DNA from: Streptomyces wedmorensis
GTDB taxonomy: Bacteria > Actinomycetota > Actinomycetes > Streptomycetales > Streptomycetaceae
Reading direction: 5' to 3'
NCBI RefSeq assembly: GCF_000716445.1
Contig: NZ_JNWK01000046.1
Coordinates: 1 to 55,635 of the forward strand
Length of the DNA: 55,635 nucleotides
A program made the position numbers and the translations under genes. Of the stretch, positions 41,445-50,812 are shown piece by piece. The number at the start of each line of letters is the position of its first letter. The stretch's first letter is position 1. The notes below the pieces were generated by a model. The model did no database searches. It was given only the letters and a program-made list of their open reading frames with translations, and was not told where the DNA came from.

Positions 41445-42692
41445 ATGGCGGTACGGACAGGCGGTGCGGGCAGTGTTCGCGCTAGGAGGTTGCCCGGCTG
41501 GGCGGTGAGTCTCGGGCAGTGGCTCGCGGGTGTCCTCGTGCTCGCCGTCGTCGTCGGTGGCATCGCCGCTTTCGTCATGCCGGGGTACATCCCCACCAAC
41601 GGCATGTCCACCGTCTGGCACGCCCCCGGCGAGAGCGAGGCCCCGGAAGGCGGGGCGGCCACCTGGCTCGTGGGCGACAGTGTGGTCCGCAGCCGCTTCG
41701 ACGGTGTGACCGCCTTCGACGTCAGGTCGGGGAAGAAGCGGTGGGAGTACCTCGTGCCCGCGCGGGCGGAGACGTGCGGGGCGAGCGCCGACACCGCCGC
41801 GGGGGTCGCGCTGATCGCCTACCGTCAGGCACGGCCGACGAAGGACGAGAGCTGTGCCGCTGTCGCGGCGGTCGACCTCACGGACGGTCGGGAACTGTGG
41901 CGCGCCACCGGTGTCTCGGGAGAGCTTCAGAGCAAGGTCGTCACCAGCGGAGGCGGGCTCGGTGTCCTCGTCGTCGGCGGTCGTCTGCGTGGCGTCGACC
42001 TGAAGTCCGGCGCCCCGCGCTGGACGACCCCGCTGGGCAAGGGCTGCGCGCCGCACGGCCTGGGCGTCGCCCCGAAGCAGGTGGTCGCCGCGCTGATGTG
42101 TGGAACCGAAGCCACGCTCGCCTCGTTCGACCCGGCGAGCGGCACCACGCGGTGGACCGTGCCCGTCGACGCTCGCCGCGGTGTGGACGCGGACGGGCTC
42201 CTGAGTGTGTTGTCCGCGGATCCGCCGACCGTGCGGGTCGACGGGCCGAACGGGACGGGCCTGAGCGCCGTCCTCGCCTTCGGACCGGACGGGCGTGACC
42301 AGGGCCGGGTCGACGGCGCCGGCGACTTCGGCGGGATCTCCACGACGCTCGTGAAGGACGGACGGCTGTACGCGATCGCAGCGACGAAGGGCGTCGTGCC
42401 GGCCTTCTCGGGGGTCGTCGCCTTCGACCTGGCGAACGGCGCCCAGTTGTGGCGGAAGGGCGGCGGGGCCTCCGCGCTGGACGTGTCGGACGGCCGCGTG
42501 ACGATCGTGCGGCCCAGCTACAAGCACGGTGACCTGATGTTCGTCGTCGACGCGGCCACGGGCGACGAGGAGGACGAGCGGGACTTCCAGGACGGTGTGC
42601 CCTCCGCCGGGGACGTGCTCACGTTCCAGGACCTGGTGGTCGTGGTCCACGGCGGCAAGGAGCGCCCCTTCACGGTGTACGACCGCTGGTGA
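41445..42692 (+). CDS. membrane-anchored PQQ-like beta-propeller protein
   Basis: A 415-residue protein. A cytosolic basic N-terminus is followed by one membrane helix (residues about 30-48, LAGVLVLAVVVGGIAAFV). The extracellular part is a WD40/PQQ-type propeller with repeats such as GVTAFDVRSGKKRWEYLVPA, AAVDLTDGRELWRATG, LKSGAPRWTTPLGKG, FDPASGTTRWTVPVD and FDLANGAQLWRKGG. There are two internal Cys pairs. Related BamB-like proteins scaffold protein or sugar contacts outside the membrane; no PQQ-cofactor ligands are implied. It has no operon partner. Confidence 0.82.
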   Translation: MAVRTGGAGSVRARRLPGWAVSLGQWLAGVLVLAVVVGGIAAFVMPGYIPTNGMSTVWHAPGESEAPEGGAATWLVGDSVVRSRFDGVTAFDVRSGKKRWEYLVPARAETCGASADTAAGVALIAYRQARPTKDESCAAVAAVDLTDGRELWRATGVSGELQSKVVTSGGGLGVLVVGGRLRGVDLKSGAPRWTTPLGKGCAPHGLGVAPKQVVAALMCGTEATLASFDPASGTTRWTVPVDARRGVDADGLLSVLSADPPTVRVDGPNGTGLSAVLAFGPDGRDQGRVDGAGDFGGISTTLVKDGRLYAIAATKGVVPAFSGVVAFDLANGAQLWRKGGGASALDVSDGRVTIVRPSYKHGDLMFVVDAATGDEEDERDFQDGVPSAGDVLTFQDLVVVVHGGKERPFTVYDRW

Positions 42693-42840
42693 CGGGATGG
42701 CCACGGAGGGGGCAGGTGGGCGGTGCTCCCCCGGGTCAGCCGGGCCGTACGCCCTGGGGCGAGGTGGTGTGCCTCGGAGAGCGGGCCGCCGGTAAGTTGG
42801 TGATCTTCGGGGGCGTGAGCCGCCGGAGTCCCGAAGGCGA

Positions 42841-43611
42841 ATGTCCATGATGAACACCGAACTGTCCCTTGCCCGATGCCGGTTGGAAGCGGCGCTGGAC
42901 GGTTTGGCCGTCACGTTCCGTGGGATGACGGCTGATCCTGACGAGACCAACTGCGTGTGTCATTGGGGGAGCGCGGAGGAGCTCGCGCAGCTGAAGGTGG
43001 CGGACGCAGAGCTGGGGCCTGATCTGTTGCGGCGGACGTGGCAGGCGGTCGACTGGAGTGATCACGGGGCGGTGCTGCGCCGGATCCTGCCTCAGTTCGC
43101 GTCGGCACTCGTCGGGGGGCTGGTCGAGCCCGTCGTCGGGATGGAGGAGGTCGGGCTGGCGTTCGCTCGGGGGAGCTGGCGGGGGTGGCCGGCCGAGCAG
43201 GCGGGAGCGGTGGAGGAGTTCTTGGGGGCCTGGTGGGCGTACGTGCTCGTCGATCCTCATCCTGCTGTGCGTGCGTATGACGTGTTCGTGCTGTGTGTCG
43301 AGGCGACGGGCATGGTGGGGCCGTGGCTCGGTGCCTGGGAGGCGGTGCGCGGACGGGCGGCCGATGGGCACCTGGCGGAGGCGGTGGCGCACTGGGAGTA
43401 CGAACTGCTCGGCGACCGGCTTCCCTGGCGTCCTTGGGACGCGGAGGAGGAGGGGGTGCGCGGCGAGTTGACGGCGTGGCTCGGGCGTCACGCGTCCGCG
43501 CGGTTGCGCGCGTACGGGGCGTCCGAGGATCTGCTGCACCGGATACGGCTGCTCGGCCTCACCGGACCGGACCGGTGGGACGATCCGTACTGGCCTGGTC
43601 ATCGGTACTGA
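42841..43611 (+). CDS. conserved hypothetical protein
   Basis: A 256-residue cytosolic protein, helical and rich in Trp, Glu and Arg, without recognised domain. Phrases such as NCVCHWGSAEELAQLKVADA, LGPDLLRRTWQAVDWSDHGA and VGLAFARGSWRGWPAEQAGA recur in orphan streptomycete proteins. It probably has an all-alpha fold. Three ATGs at 42841, 42847 and 42850 lie close together; the first is taken. The next feature is a shared terminator (43739). Confidence 0.65.
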   Translation: MSMMNTELSLARCRLEAALDGLAVTFRGMTADPDETNCVCHWGSAEELAQLKVADAELGPDLLRRTWQAVDWSDHGAVLRRILPQFASALVGGLVEPVVGMEEVGLAFARGSWRGWPAEQAGAVEEFLGAWWAYVLVDPHPAVRAYDVFVLCVEATGMVGPWLGAWEAVRGRAADGHLAEAVAHWEYELLGDRLPWRPWDAEEEGVRGELTAWLGRHASARLRAYGASEDLLHRIRLLGLTGPDRWDDPYWPGHRY

Positions 43612-43738
43612 TCGGTCGGGCGGCGGCTCGGTGATGCGCCCCGGTTCGTCGGGGCGGTCGTCGGGTTGTCGTCGGCGGCCTCGGGATCACGTGGCCGCGG
43701 GGCGGGCAGGGGCGGGACCGCCGGACGTTCCGGGGTTC

Positions 43739-43785
43739 GTCACGGTCCCGCCGGCCGCACGGGTGGTGGGCGGCGGGACCGTGAC
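43739..43785. terminator. perfect 15-bp hairpin terminator
   Basis: Arms 43739-43753 and 43771-43785 are perfectly complementary with a 17-base loop. The hairpin lies nine bases beyond the GH3 stop (minus strand) and 128 bases after the plus-strand hypothetical gene, so it can serve both. Confidence 0.85.
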
Positions 43786-43793
43786 GGAGGGGG

Positions 43794-46700
43794 TCAGCCG
43801 GCGGCGCGGAAGGCGTCGGTCAGCTTGGAGACGGCGGCCGTGGGGTCACCGCTGAGGAGGAGGTGGTCCGCTTCGGCGAAGGGCTTCGCCGTGTTCTGTG
43901 TGATGTTCGGGCCGATGCGGTCCTGGACGATGAGCCGGGCCCGGCCGACGAGTCGCCGGGATGCGGCGGAGTCGCCGAGTCCGGCTTGTTGGAGGGCGCG
44001 GGCGGCGAGGCCGATCGCGCGCAGGGCGGGCTCGCCGCCCTGGGGGGTGGTGCGGAGTGTGGTGAGGCCCCAGCCGTACGGGAACTGGGGGTCGTAGCGG
44101 GTGTCGCCCACGTTCAGGGGGAGCTGGTCCTGGGACTTGGGCCAGGTCACCGGGAGTTGGCCGGTGAAGGGGCGGCGTCCGTAGAGGACGTCGGCGACGC
44201 CGTCGCCTTCCGTGCCGGGGAGCCATGAGGCCACGAGGGCGTCGATGGCGGGCAGTCGGTCGCCGATGAGCTGGGGGCGGCCGGAGACGACGAGAACGGC
44301 GCAGGGCATGGCGGCGCAGACGCGGTCGACGGCGGTCTTGTCGGCGGCGGTCAGTTCCAGGTCGTGGCCGTTGCCGACGTCGCCGATGCCTTCGGCGTAC
44401 GGCTTCTCGCCGACCACGACGACGCCGACGTCGTGTCCGGTGGTGGGTGTGGAGGCGTCCTGGGAGTAGGTGAGCGTGGTGCCGGGGTCGGCGGACTTCC
44501 GCATGGCTTCCAGGATGGTGGTGCCGGTGGTCGTGCGGCCCGAGGCTCCCTGCCAGGTGACGGTCCAGCCGCCGGCCTGGTTGCCGAGGTCGTCCGCGTT
44601 GGAGCCGGCCACGTACACGTTCTGGGTGGGCTTGAGGGGCAGTACGGCGCCGTCGTTCTTGAGCAGCACCTGGGAGGCGGCGGCGGCTTCGCGGGCGACG
44701 GCGCGGTGTTCCGGTGAGCCGACGGAGGCGAGGTGGGTGGGGTCCGCGTAGGGCTCCTCGAAGAGGCCCAGGCGGAACTTCTGGGTGAGGATGCGGGCGA
44801 CGGCGTCGTCGACGCGGGCGGTCGGGACGCGGCCGGCCTCCGCTTCGGCGACGAGCGTGCGGGTGAAGCCCTGGTAGTCGGTGGGCACCATGATCATGTC
44901 GAGGCCGGCGTTGACGGAGGTCCGTACGTCGCTCGGGTAGTCGCCGGGGATCTGGTCGATGGCCTGCCAGTCGCTGATGACGAAGCCTTCGAAGCCCATG
45001 CGGTCCTTGAGCACACCGTTGATCATCTCGGCGTTCGCGTGCATCTTCACGGGGCCCTGGTCGTCGCCGAGGACGTCGAGCGAGGAGTACGAGGGCATGA
45101 CCGTTCCGACGCCCTGCTCGACGGCTTCGGTGAAGGGTGCGAGGTGGACGGCTTCCAGTTCGTCGCGGGTGACGCGGGTGACGCCCTGGTCGATGGTGTA
45201 CGAGCCGGTCGTGGAGGAGCCGAAGGCGGTGCCGCCGTCGCCGACGAAGTGCTTGGCGGTGGTGAGGACCTTGTCGTTCCGGTCGAGGTCCCGGCCGTCG
45301 CGGGCGCCCTGCATTCCGGTGATCACGGTCTCCATGGCGGTGACGAGTGCGGGGTCCTCGCCGAAGGACTCGTACGAGCGGCCCCAGCGTTCGTCCCGGG
45401 TCACGCACAGGCAGGGCGCGAAGTCCCAGGGGACGCCGGTGGCGCGGACCTCCTTGGCGGTGACGGCGCCGGTCCGGGCGGCGAGGCCGGGGTCGCGTCC
45501 GGCGCCGATCCCGATGTTGTGGGGCATGATCGTCGAACCGATGACGTTGTTGTGTCCGTGCACGGCGTCCACGCCGTAGATCAGGGGGATCTGCAGCCGG
45601 GTGGCCCGGGCGCGCAGCTGGTAGGCGTCGACCATGCGGGCCCACGCCTCCGGGGTGTTGGGGGTGGGGACCGAGCCGCCGCCGGAGAGCAGGGAGCCCA
45701 GGGCGTAGCCCGCGATGTCCCCGGGTGAGCGCAGGGCGTTGCGCTCGGCCTGGGTCATCTGGCCGGCCTTCTCGCGGAGCGTCATGCGGGAGAGGAGGTC
45801 GGCGACCCGCTTCTTCACGGGCAGGCGCGGGTCGAGGTAGGGCAGTCCGTGCGCGTTGACGACGACGGCCGGTGTCTCGGAGGGTGCCTTCGCGCCGTCG
45901 ACGGTCAGTTTCACCGGGATCGTCTCGGCCTCCTCGCCCGTCCGGTCCTTCAGGGTCGGCACGGTGATCGAGCGGGTCGTTCCGGACGGCGTGCCGGCCG
46001 GGAACTCCAGGCTCCCGGACACCGGGGAGTAGTCCTTCCCGGGCTCGGCGGGGCCGTTGTCGTCCGTCGTGTACGTGACGGTGACGGGCTCGCCGGTCGG
46101 TGCGGAACCGGTGGTCGTCACCGAGACGTCGATGCGGGCGGTGCCGCCCTCGTCGACGGGGTGGACCACAGCGCCGGTGACGACCCGGGTGTTCAGTGCG
46201 GGTTCCGCCTTGCCGTACAGCTCGACGCCGTCGAGGGCGAAGCGTCCGGGTGCGCCGGTCGGCAGCGTGAGCGCGTACCCCCACATGCGGTCGAGGCCGA
46301 GGACCTGGTCGATCCCGCCGACCGGCTGGTAGTCGGCGCGGTAGTGGAATTCGGAGAAGGGGATCTCGACGAGGTGCCAGCCCTCCCAGTCGTCGGTGAA
46401 GGAGGTCGTCCAGAGTTCGGAGGCCTCGCCGTTCGCTCCGCCGTCCTTGAGCTCGAAGTTGACGCGCTTGCCGGAGCCGGGTGGCAGCGGGGCGGTGTTC
46501 TGGCCGTACCACCAGAAGCGGATGCCCTTGTGGGCGGTCCAGTCCTGGGCGGGCCGGTCGAAGGCGAAGTCGTGGGTGAATCCGCCCCAGCCGCTGATGT
46601 CGTAGCGGCCTTCGAGGACCTTCGTGCCCTCGGGGGCGTCGGCGCGCTCGGCGAGGCTGAGCGCGGGGTGGTCGTCGGTGTCGCTGCCCCAGGTGAAGAG

Positions 46701-46886
46701 GCCTTCGGCGGGCGGCCCGGCGAAGGGGACCTCTCCCTCGAAGCGGTCGACGGGCCGGGGCGCCGGGTCTCCTTCGGCCCCGGGGGCGGCGGCGCTGGGC
46801 ACCGCTCCGGCGATCAGTCCGGCGAGGACTGCGGTGGCGGCGAGCACGGCGGCGCTCGCCCTTCTTCGGTGGCGCGGGTGCGGCAT
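43794..46886 (-). CDS. secreted glycoside hydrolase family 3 beta-glucosidase-like enzyme
   Basis: A 1030-residue secreted enzyme. Signal peptide residues about 1-34 (SAAVLAATAVLAGLIAGAVP). Residues about 45-215 form a CBM11/CIA30-like module with GWGGFTHDFAFDRPAQDW and the DWEGWHLVEIPFSEF strand. A Calx-beta-like module (about 230-330) follows, then the GH3 catalytic domain: KAGQMTQAERNAL, HGHNNVIGSTIMPHNIGIGA, AKHFVGDGGT, and GFEGFVISDWQAID with the nucleophile Asp. The second GH3 domain includes VLPLKPTQNVYVAGSNADD. ATG 46886 follows GAGGAG. It is 38 bp downstream of the GH30 gene; together they should degrade beta-glucans to glucose outside the cell. Confidence 0.9.
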   Translation of the reverse strand: MPHPRHRRRASAAVLAATAVLAGLIAGAVPSAAAPGAEGDPAPRPVDRFEGEVPFAGPPAEGLFTWGSDTDDHPALSLAERADAPEGTKVLEGRYDISGWGGFTHDFAFDRPAQDWTAHKGIRFWWYGQNTAPLPPGSGKRVNFELKDGGANGEASELWTTSFTDDWEGWHLVEIPFSEFHYRADYQPVGGIDQVLGLDRMWGYALTLPTGAPGRFALDGVELYGKAEPALNTRVVTGAVVHPVDEGGTARIDVSVTTTGSAPTGEPVTVTYTTDDNGPAEPGKDYSPVSGSLEFPAGTPSGTTRSITVPTLKDRTGEEAETIPVKLTVDGAKAPSETPAVVVNAHGLPYLDPRLPVKKRVADLLSRMTLREKAGQMTQAERNALRSPGDIAGYALGSLLSGGGSVPTPNTPEAWARMVDAYQLRARATRLQIPLIYGVDAVHGHNNVIGSTIMPHNIGIGAGRDPGLAARTGAVTAKEVRATGVPWDFAPCLCVTRDERWGRSYESFGEDPALVTAMETVITGMQGARDGRDLDRNDKVLTTAKHFVGDGGTAFGSSTTGSYTIDQGVTRVTRDELEAVHLAPFTEAVEQGVGTVMPSYSSLDVLGDDQGPVKMHANAEMINGVLKDRMGFEGFVISDWQAIDQIPGDYPSDVRTSVNAGLDMIMVPTDYQGFTRTLVAEAEAGRVPTARVDDAVARILTQKFRLGLFEEPYADPTHLASVGSPEHRAVAREAAAASQVLLKNDGAVLPLKPTQNVYVAGSNADDLGNQAGGWTVTWQGASGRTTTGTTILEAMRKSADPGTTLTYSQDASTPTTGHDVGVVVVGEKPYAEGIGDVGNGHDLELTAADKTAVDRVCAAMPCAVLVVSGRPQLIGDRLPAIDALVASWLPGTEGDGVADVLYGRRPFTGQLPVTWPKSQDQLPLNVGDTRYDPQFPYGWGLTTLRTTPQGGEPALRAIGLAARALQQAGLGDSAASRRLVGRARLIVQDRIGPNITQNTAKPFAEADHLLLSGDPTAAVSKLTDAFRAAG

Positions 46887-46924
46887 GCGGGCTCCTCGGA
46901 GGAGGGTACGGGCGGGTGGTCGGT

Positions 46925-48838
46925 TCAGGACGGCTGGTGGGTCCACTTCTGGTTGGCGCCGCCCGTGCAGGTCCAGATCTGGGTGCGGGTGCCGTCGGCC
47001 GAGGAGTTGCCGGTGACGTCCAGGCACTTGTTCGCGGCCGTGTTCACCACGTCGTGCGTTCCCGGGGCGTACGACCAACGTTGCGCGCCCGTCCCGTTGC
47101 AGGTGTAGAGCTGGACCTTCGTGCCGTCGGCGGTTCCGGCCGCGGTGACGTCGAGGCACTTGCCGAGGGCCCGGACGGTGCCGTCGGCGGCGAGCGTCCA
47201 GCGCTGCGCCGCGGTCCCGTTGCAGGTGTGGAGCTGGACCGGGGTGCCGTCGGCGGTGGCCGCGCCGGCCACGTCGAGGCACTTGCCGGCCAGCCCGGTC
47301 AGCGGGCCGGTGGGGGCGGTGCCGCTCGTCGTGCCCGACCAGGTGAAGGTGGCGGTGGTACGGGCGGGCAGCGTGTACGTGAAGGACTGGCCGCCCCAGT
47401 CGACGCGGACGGACTGGGCCGACGCGCCGCCGTTGTGGGCGATGAGGGCCTTGGAGCCGTCGGGGTTGCGCCAGGCGACGTTCGGGAGGCCGGCGTCGTC
47501 GGTCGAGGCGATGCGGTACGCGCCGGGCCGGACGAACTTCGTGAGGTGCCCGGTCGTGTAGTACTCGATCGTGTAGTCGACCTGACCGGCGCGCGCGCCG
47601 CCCTCCTGGACGGTGATCAGACCCGTACAGGTGCCGCAGCCGCCGTTGTGCGGGCCCATGTCCTGGTTGAGGGCCAGGCTCCACTTCACCAGGCTGCTGC
47701 TCCAGTTGCGGGCGTACCCGACGATGTCCTTCAGGTCCTCGTCGTGCTGGTTGCCGATCCACGTGCCGCCGGAGTGCTCGGTGCTGAACTGCCGGACCGA
47801 CGGGTACTGGGTGTGGACCTGGCTGCCGACGGCCGGGTCACCGAAGTAGCCGTGCCAGGCGATCCCGCCGAAGAGGGGGTCGTTCCGCACACCGGCGTCG
47901 TCGAGGACGGCCGCGCCGAAGTTCGCGTAGTCGCCGTAGTTCCAGTCGTGCACGAGGACCTTGGTGGTGATGCCGGCCGCCCGGAACGCGGGGTACACGT
48001 GGTTCTTGGTGAACTCGACCAGGCCGGAGGGGTTCCAGCTCATCCCCGGGTAGTTCATGGCGGTGGGGTTGCTCGCCTGGCAGCAGTTCGGCTCGTTCTG
48101 GACGGACAGGTAGTCGACCTTCACCCCGGCCGCCTGGTAGCTCTGGACGTACTTGACCAGATACTGGGCGTAGAGCGGGTAGTACTCCCACTTCAGCCAG
48201 CCCATCTGGTCCATCCGGCCGTTGTCCTTCATCCATCCGGGCGCGCTCCACGGCACCCCCTTCACCCGCAGTGCCGGGTTGAGCTGCTTGGCCTGGGCCG
48301 TGAGCAGCCGTACGTTCGCGTCGTAGCCGTTCGTTCCGAAGTCGGAGAGGTCGCAACACGTGTCGTCGAGGGATACGTTCCCGGGCCTGGACAGGTCGGA
48401 GGCGCCGATCGGGTTGCGGACGAACGACAGTCCGATGCCCTCCGTGGGCGAGAACAGCTTGCGCATGACCTCGTCGCGGGTGGCGGCGCTGACCGCCCCA
48501 CCCCGCAGGAGGTGAGCGGTCGTGTCCGTGATGGACGCCCCACCTCCTTCGAACTGCTGGTAGGTGGTGCCCTCGTCGACCGTGACGGTGTGGCTCGCGT
48601 TGCCCCCGGCGGCCCCGAAGGCGGTCGCCGGCTGCGGGGCGAGGCCCCTGGTCACGGTCCGCCCTCCGGCATCGGACGTGGTCGTCAGCCAGACGTCGAC
48701 CCGCTCCCCCGCGGCCTGCGCGACGCCAGGACCGGTCATCACCAGCCCGCTCGCCATCAGAACGCCGCTCACGAGCGCGGCGAGGCGTCGCTGTCGCGAC
48801 CGACCCCGACGCGCGGCCGACCAAGATTTGTAGTGCAC
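46925..48838 (-). CDS. secreted glycoside hydrolase family 30 with C-terminal CBM13 (ricin) domain
   Basis: A 637-residue secreted enzyme. Signal peptide residues about 1-43 (twin-Arg-rich start, then LVSGVLMASGLVMTGPGVAQA). The GH30 domain covers about 75-490: QQFEGGGASITDTTAHLLRG, FVRNPIGASDLSR, VKGVPWSAPGWMKDNG, acid/base Glu in YLSVQNEPNCCQASNP and nucleophile Glu in RQFSTEHSGGTW. The C-terminal part (about 510-637) is a three-lobe ricin-type trefoil with KCLDVAGAATADGTPVQLHT and three QRW/QKW motifs. GH30_3-type members cut beta-1,6-glucan, found in fungal cell walls. GTG 48838 has AAGGG upstream. First gene of the GH operon. Confidence 0.9.
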   Translation of the reverse strand: MHYKSWSAARRGRSRQRRLAALVSGVLMASGLVMTGPGVAQAAGERVDVWLTTTSDAGGRTVTRGLAPQPATAFGAAGGNASHTVTVDEGTTYQQFEGGGASITDTTAHLLRGGAVSAATRDEVMRKLFSPTEGIGLSFVRNPIGASDLSRPGNVSLDDTCCDLSDFGTNGYDANVRLLTAQAKQLNPALRVKGVPWSAPGWMKDNGRMDQMGWLKWEYYPLYAQYLVKYVQSYQAAGVKVDYLSVQNEPNCCQASNPTAMNYPGMSWNPSGLVEFTKNHVYPAFRAAGITTKVLVHDWNYGDYANFGAAVLDDAGVRNDPLFGGIAWHGYFGDPAVGSQVHTQYPSVRQFSTEHSGGTWIGNQHDEDLKDIVGYARNWSSSLVKWSLALNQDMGPHNGGCGTCTGLITVQEGGARAGQVDYTIEYYTTGHLTKFVRPGAYRIASTDDAGLPNVAWRNPDGSKALIAHNGGASAQSVRVDWGGQSFTYTLPARTTATFTWSGTTSGTAPTGPLTGLAGKCLDVAGAATADGTPVQLHTCNGTAAQRWTLAADGTVRALGKCLDVTAAGTADGTKVQLYTCNGTGAQRWSYAPGTHDVVNTAANKCLDVTGNSSADGTRTQIWTCTGGANQKWTHQPS

Positions 48839-49271
48839 CTGACAGACCCTTCATCAGAGGACGCCGCCACACCGACACTTCGGACCGCCGAACCCGGACC
48901 GCCGTACGCACCGCAGGACGGCAAGGCTTACATCAAGGTGTGAAGTTATGGAGGCGGAAGACGCCCGTCAACCCCTCTCGCGCTTCAACTCCTGAACACG
49001 GTCTACGGATTCGGGACCTCGGGCCGTTCACCGGCGGGCCCTCGGGAGCGCCCTCAAGAAGACTTGGGGCAGCACCGCCCCGAAGGCGCGCAGGGGCGCC
49101 GTCCGGAAAGTCGGGGAGCGCGCTTCAGGAAAGCGGGAGGATCGCCGCCCGTCCGCACCACGGCGTGCGCGCCCAACCCGTCCCGCGGTGAGCGACAACC
49201 TCCCGGCGCGGCACCCGAAGCCGCCCTGACGATCTTTTCTTCACACCACGCCCACTGTCACCATGTGCCGC
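48839..49271. other. 433-bp intergenic region, divergent promoters
   Basis: It contains no gene I can support. It must hold the promoters for the GH30/GH3 operon (minus) and the TerD-like gene (plus). An imperfect inverted repeat CTTACA/TGTGAAG around 48927-48945 is the only regular element noticed; the typical GH operator with GGGAGCGCTCCC is not present. Confidence 0.3.
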
Positions 49272-50672
49272 ATGACGCACATCACCAAAGGCGCCAACGC
49301 CCCTGTCCCCACCGCCCCCCTACGCATCGCCGTAGGCCGGCACCTGGCCCCAGGGGCTCCCGTCGTGGACGCCTCCGCCATGCTCCTCGACGCCACCGGC
49401 CAGGTCCGCGGCGACGCCGACATCGTCTTCCACGGCCAGCCCGCCCACCCGTCCGGCGCCGTGCGCCACGTCGGCACAGGTGAAGGCGCCGGGCAACTCG
49501 CCGAGTGGCTTGAACTGGACCTCCTCCGCCTCGAACCCTCCGTCCAACGCGTCCTGATCGCCGGGTCCTGCGACGACGGCGCCTTCGGCCAGGTCCCCGG
49601 CCTGTACGTGCAGGTCACCTCCGTCGACGGCACCATCGTCACGCACTACGACATCACCGACGCCTCCAGCGAAACGGCCTTCGTCCTCGGGGAGTTCTAC
49701 CGCCGCGACGCCGCATGGAAGTTCCGAGCCGTGGGCCAGGGCTACGAGTCGGGGCTGGCGGGGCTGGCGACGGACTTCGGGGTTGTGGTGGCGGAGGGCG
49801 GGGAAGCCACGGCTCCGGTGGCTCCGGTGAGTCTGCCGGCGTCGGGGCCTCAGGCGCTGACGGGTGTGGCCAAGACGGGCCAGGTGCCTGGGGACGCGAC
49901 CGCACCTCCGGCGCGAGGGCCCGCCGTGGCGGCGGCTCCTCCGGCTGGGCCCGGCGTGGCCGTGGGCGTACCCGGCCCCTTGGGCGTGCCCCTGCCCGGA
50001 GGCGTATCCGTGCCAGTGGCTGCTTCGCCGCTCGCCGGCGCACCGGGCGTCGTCACCCCCGCGGCGTCCCTCTCCTGGGGAGCCGGGCTCTTCGCCTTCG
50101 AACCGCTCACCTACAGCGGCAAGGGTGCGAAGACGATCACCGTGGACCTGCCGTTCCCCCAGGACTCGGCACCGGTGATCCTGGAAGCACGCGTCGACCA
50201 GTACCACTTCCTCCACGTGGCCATCCCCGGGCGCTCCGAGGACGTCTTCTGCACCGACCTGCCCGAGTTCTACGGCCGCGCGCTCCTCGTACCGCCGCGC
50301 AAGGGCGGCCCGCTGAAGCTGAGGGTGCGCCAGTCCGGGAAGTGGGAACTCACCGTCCTGCCCCTGACGGCGGCCCGTCCGATCGGCCCGGGCACGATCG
50401 AGGGCAGCGGCCGCGAGATCTTCATCCACACGGGCGCCGCGGCCGACCTGAAGGTCCGGGCGACGGACCGTCACAGCGGCTGGTTCCAGCTCAACCAGTA
50501 CCGCGGCGAAACCCCCGACGAACTCCGACGCCCCGACGAACAGCTCGTCCACGCCTGGAACGGCCGTCGCGTCAAGGAGAAGGTCCGCATCCCGGACGGC
50601 CCCGTCCTCCTCGTCATCGACAAGGGCCGACACCACTGGGAGTTCACCCTGGACCCGCTCCCCCTTCGCTGA
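49272..50672 (+). CDS. TerD domain protein with extra C-terminal domain
   Basis: A 466-residue cytosolic protein. Residues about 1-165 are a TerD domain: MTHITKGANAPVPTAPLRIA, AMLLDATGQVRGDADIVFHG, LDLLRLEPSVQRVLIAGSCD and AWKFRAVGQGYESGLAGLATDFGV, with conserved Asp residues that bind Ca2+. A long Ala/Pro/Gly linker (about 170-270) leads to a beta-rich C-terminal domain (PLTYSGKGAKTITVDLPFPQ, HFLHVAIPGRSEDVFCTDLP, then HHWEFTLDPLPLR). TerD proteins belong to stress and surface-antigen-like complexes; other ter genes are missing nearby. ATG 49272 is preferred over ATG 49263. It is convergent with the flavin-binding gene. Confidence 0.82.
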   Translation: MTHITKGANAPVPTAPLRIAVGRHLAPGAPVVDASAMLLDATGQVRGDADIVFHGQPAHPSGAVRHVGTGEGAGQLAEWLELDLLRLEPSVQRVLIAGSCDDGAFGQVPGLYVQVTSVDGTIVTHYDITDASSETAFVLGEFYRRDAAWKFRAVGQGYESGLAGLATDFGVVVAEGGEATAPVAPVSLPASGPQALTGVAKTGQVPGDATAPPARGPAVAAAPPAGPGVAVGVPGPLGVPLPGGVSVPVAASPLAGAPGVVTPAASLSWGAGLFAFEPLTYSGKGAKTITVDLPFPQDSAPVILEARVDQYHFLHVAIPGRSEDVFCTDLPEFYGRALLVPPRKGGPLKLRVRQSGKWELTVLPLTAARPIGPGTIEGSGREIFIHTGAAADLKVRATDRHSGWFQLNQYRGETPDELRRPDEQLVHAWNGRRVKEKVRIPDGPVLLVIDKGRHHWEFTLDPLPLR

Positions 50673-50812
50673 CCGCCGCGGGGCGGGGCAGGACGGGCTG
50701 ACAGGCAGGCAACGATCCGACGGGCGGCGGATTCGCGGTCCGCCACGAGGTGACCGTCCCCATCCCGCCGGTCACCGGGCGGCTGAGAGCGGACCTTCGA
50801 GCGACGCCCGCG

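Noticed and set aside
50726..50744. Six-base stem GGCGGA/TCCGCC as terminator between the TerD and PNPOx-like genes
   Set aside because: Too short for a GC-rich genome where such stems arise by chance; not listed as a feature.
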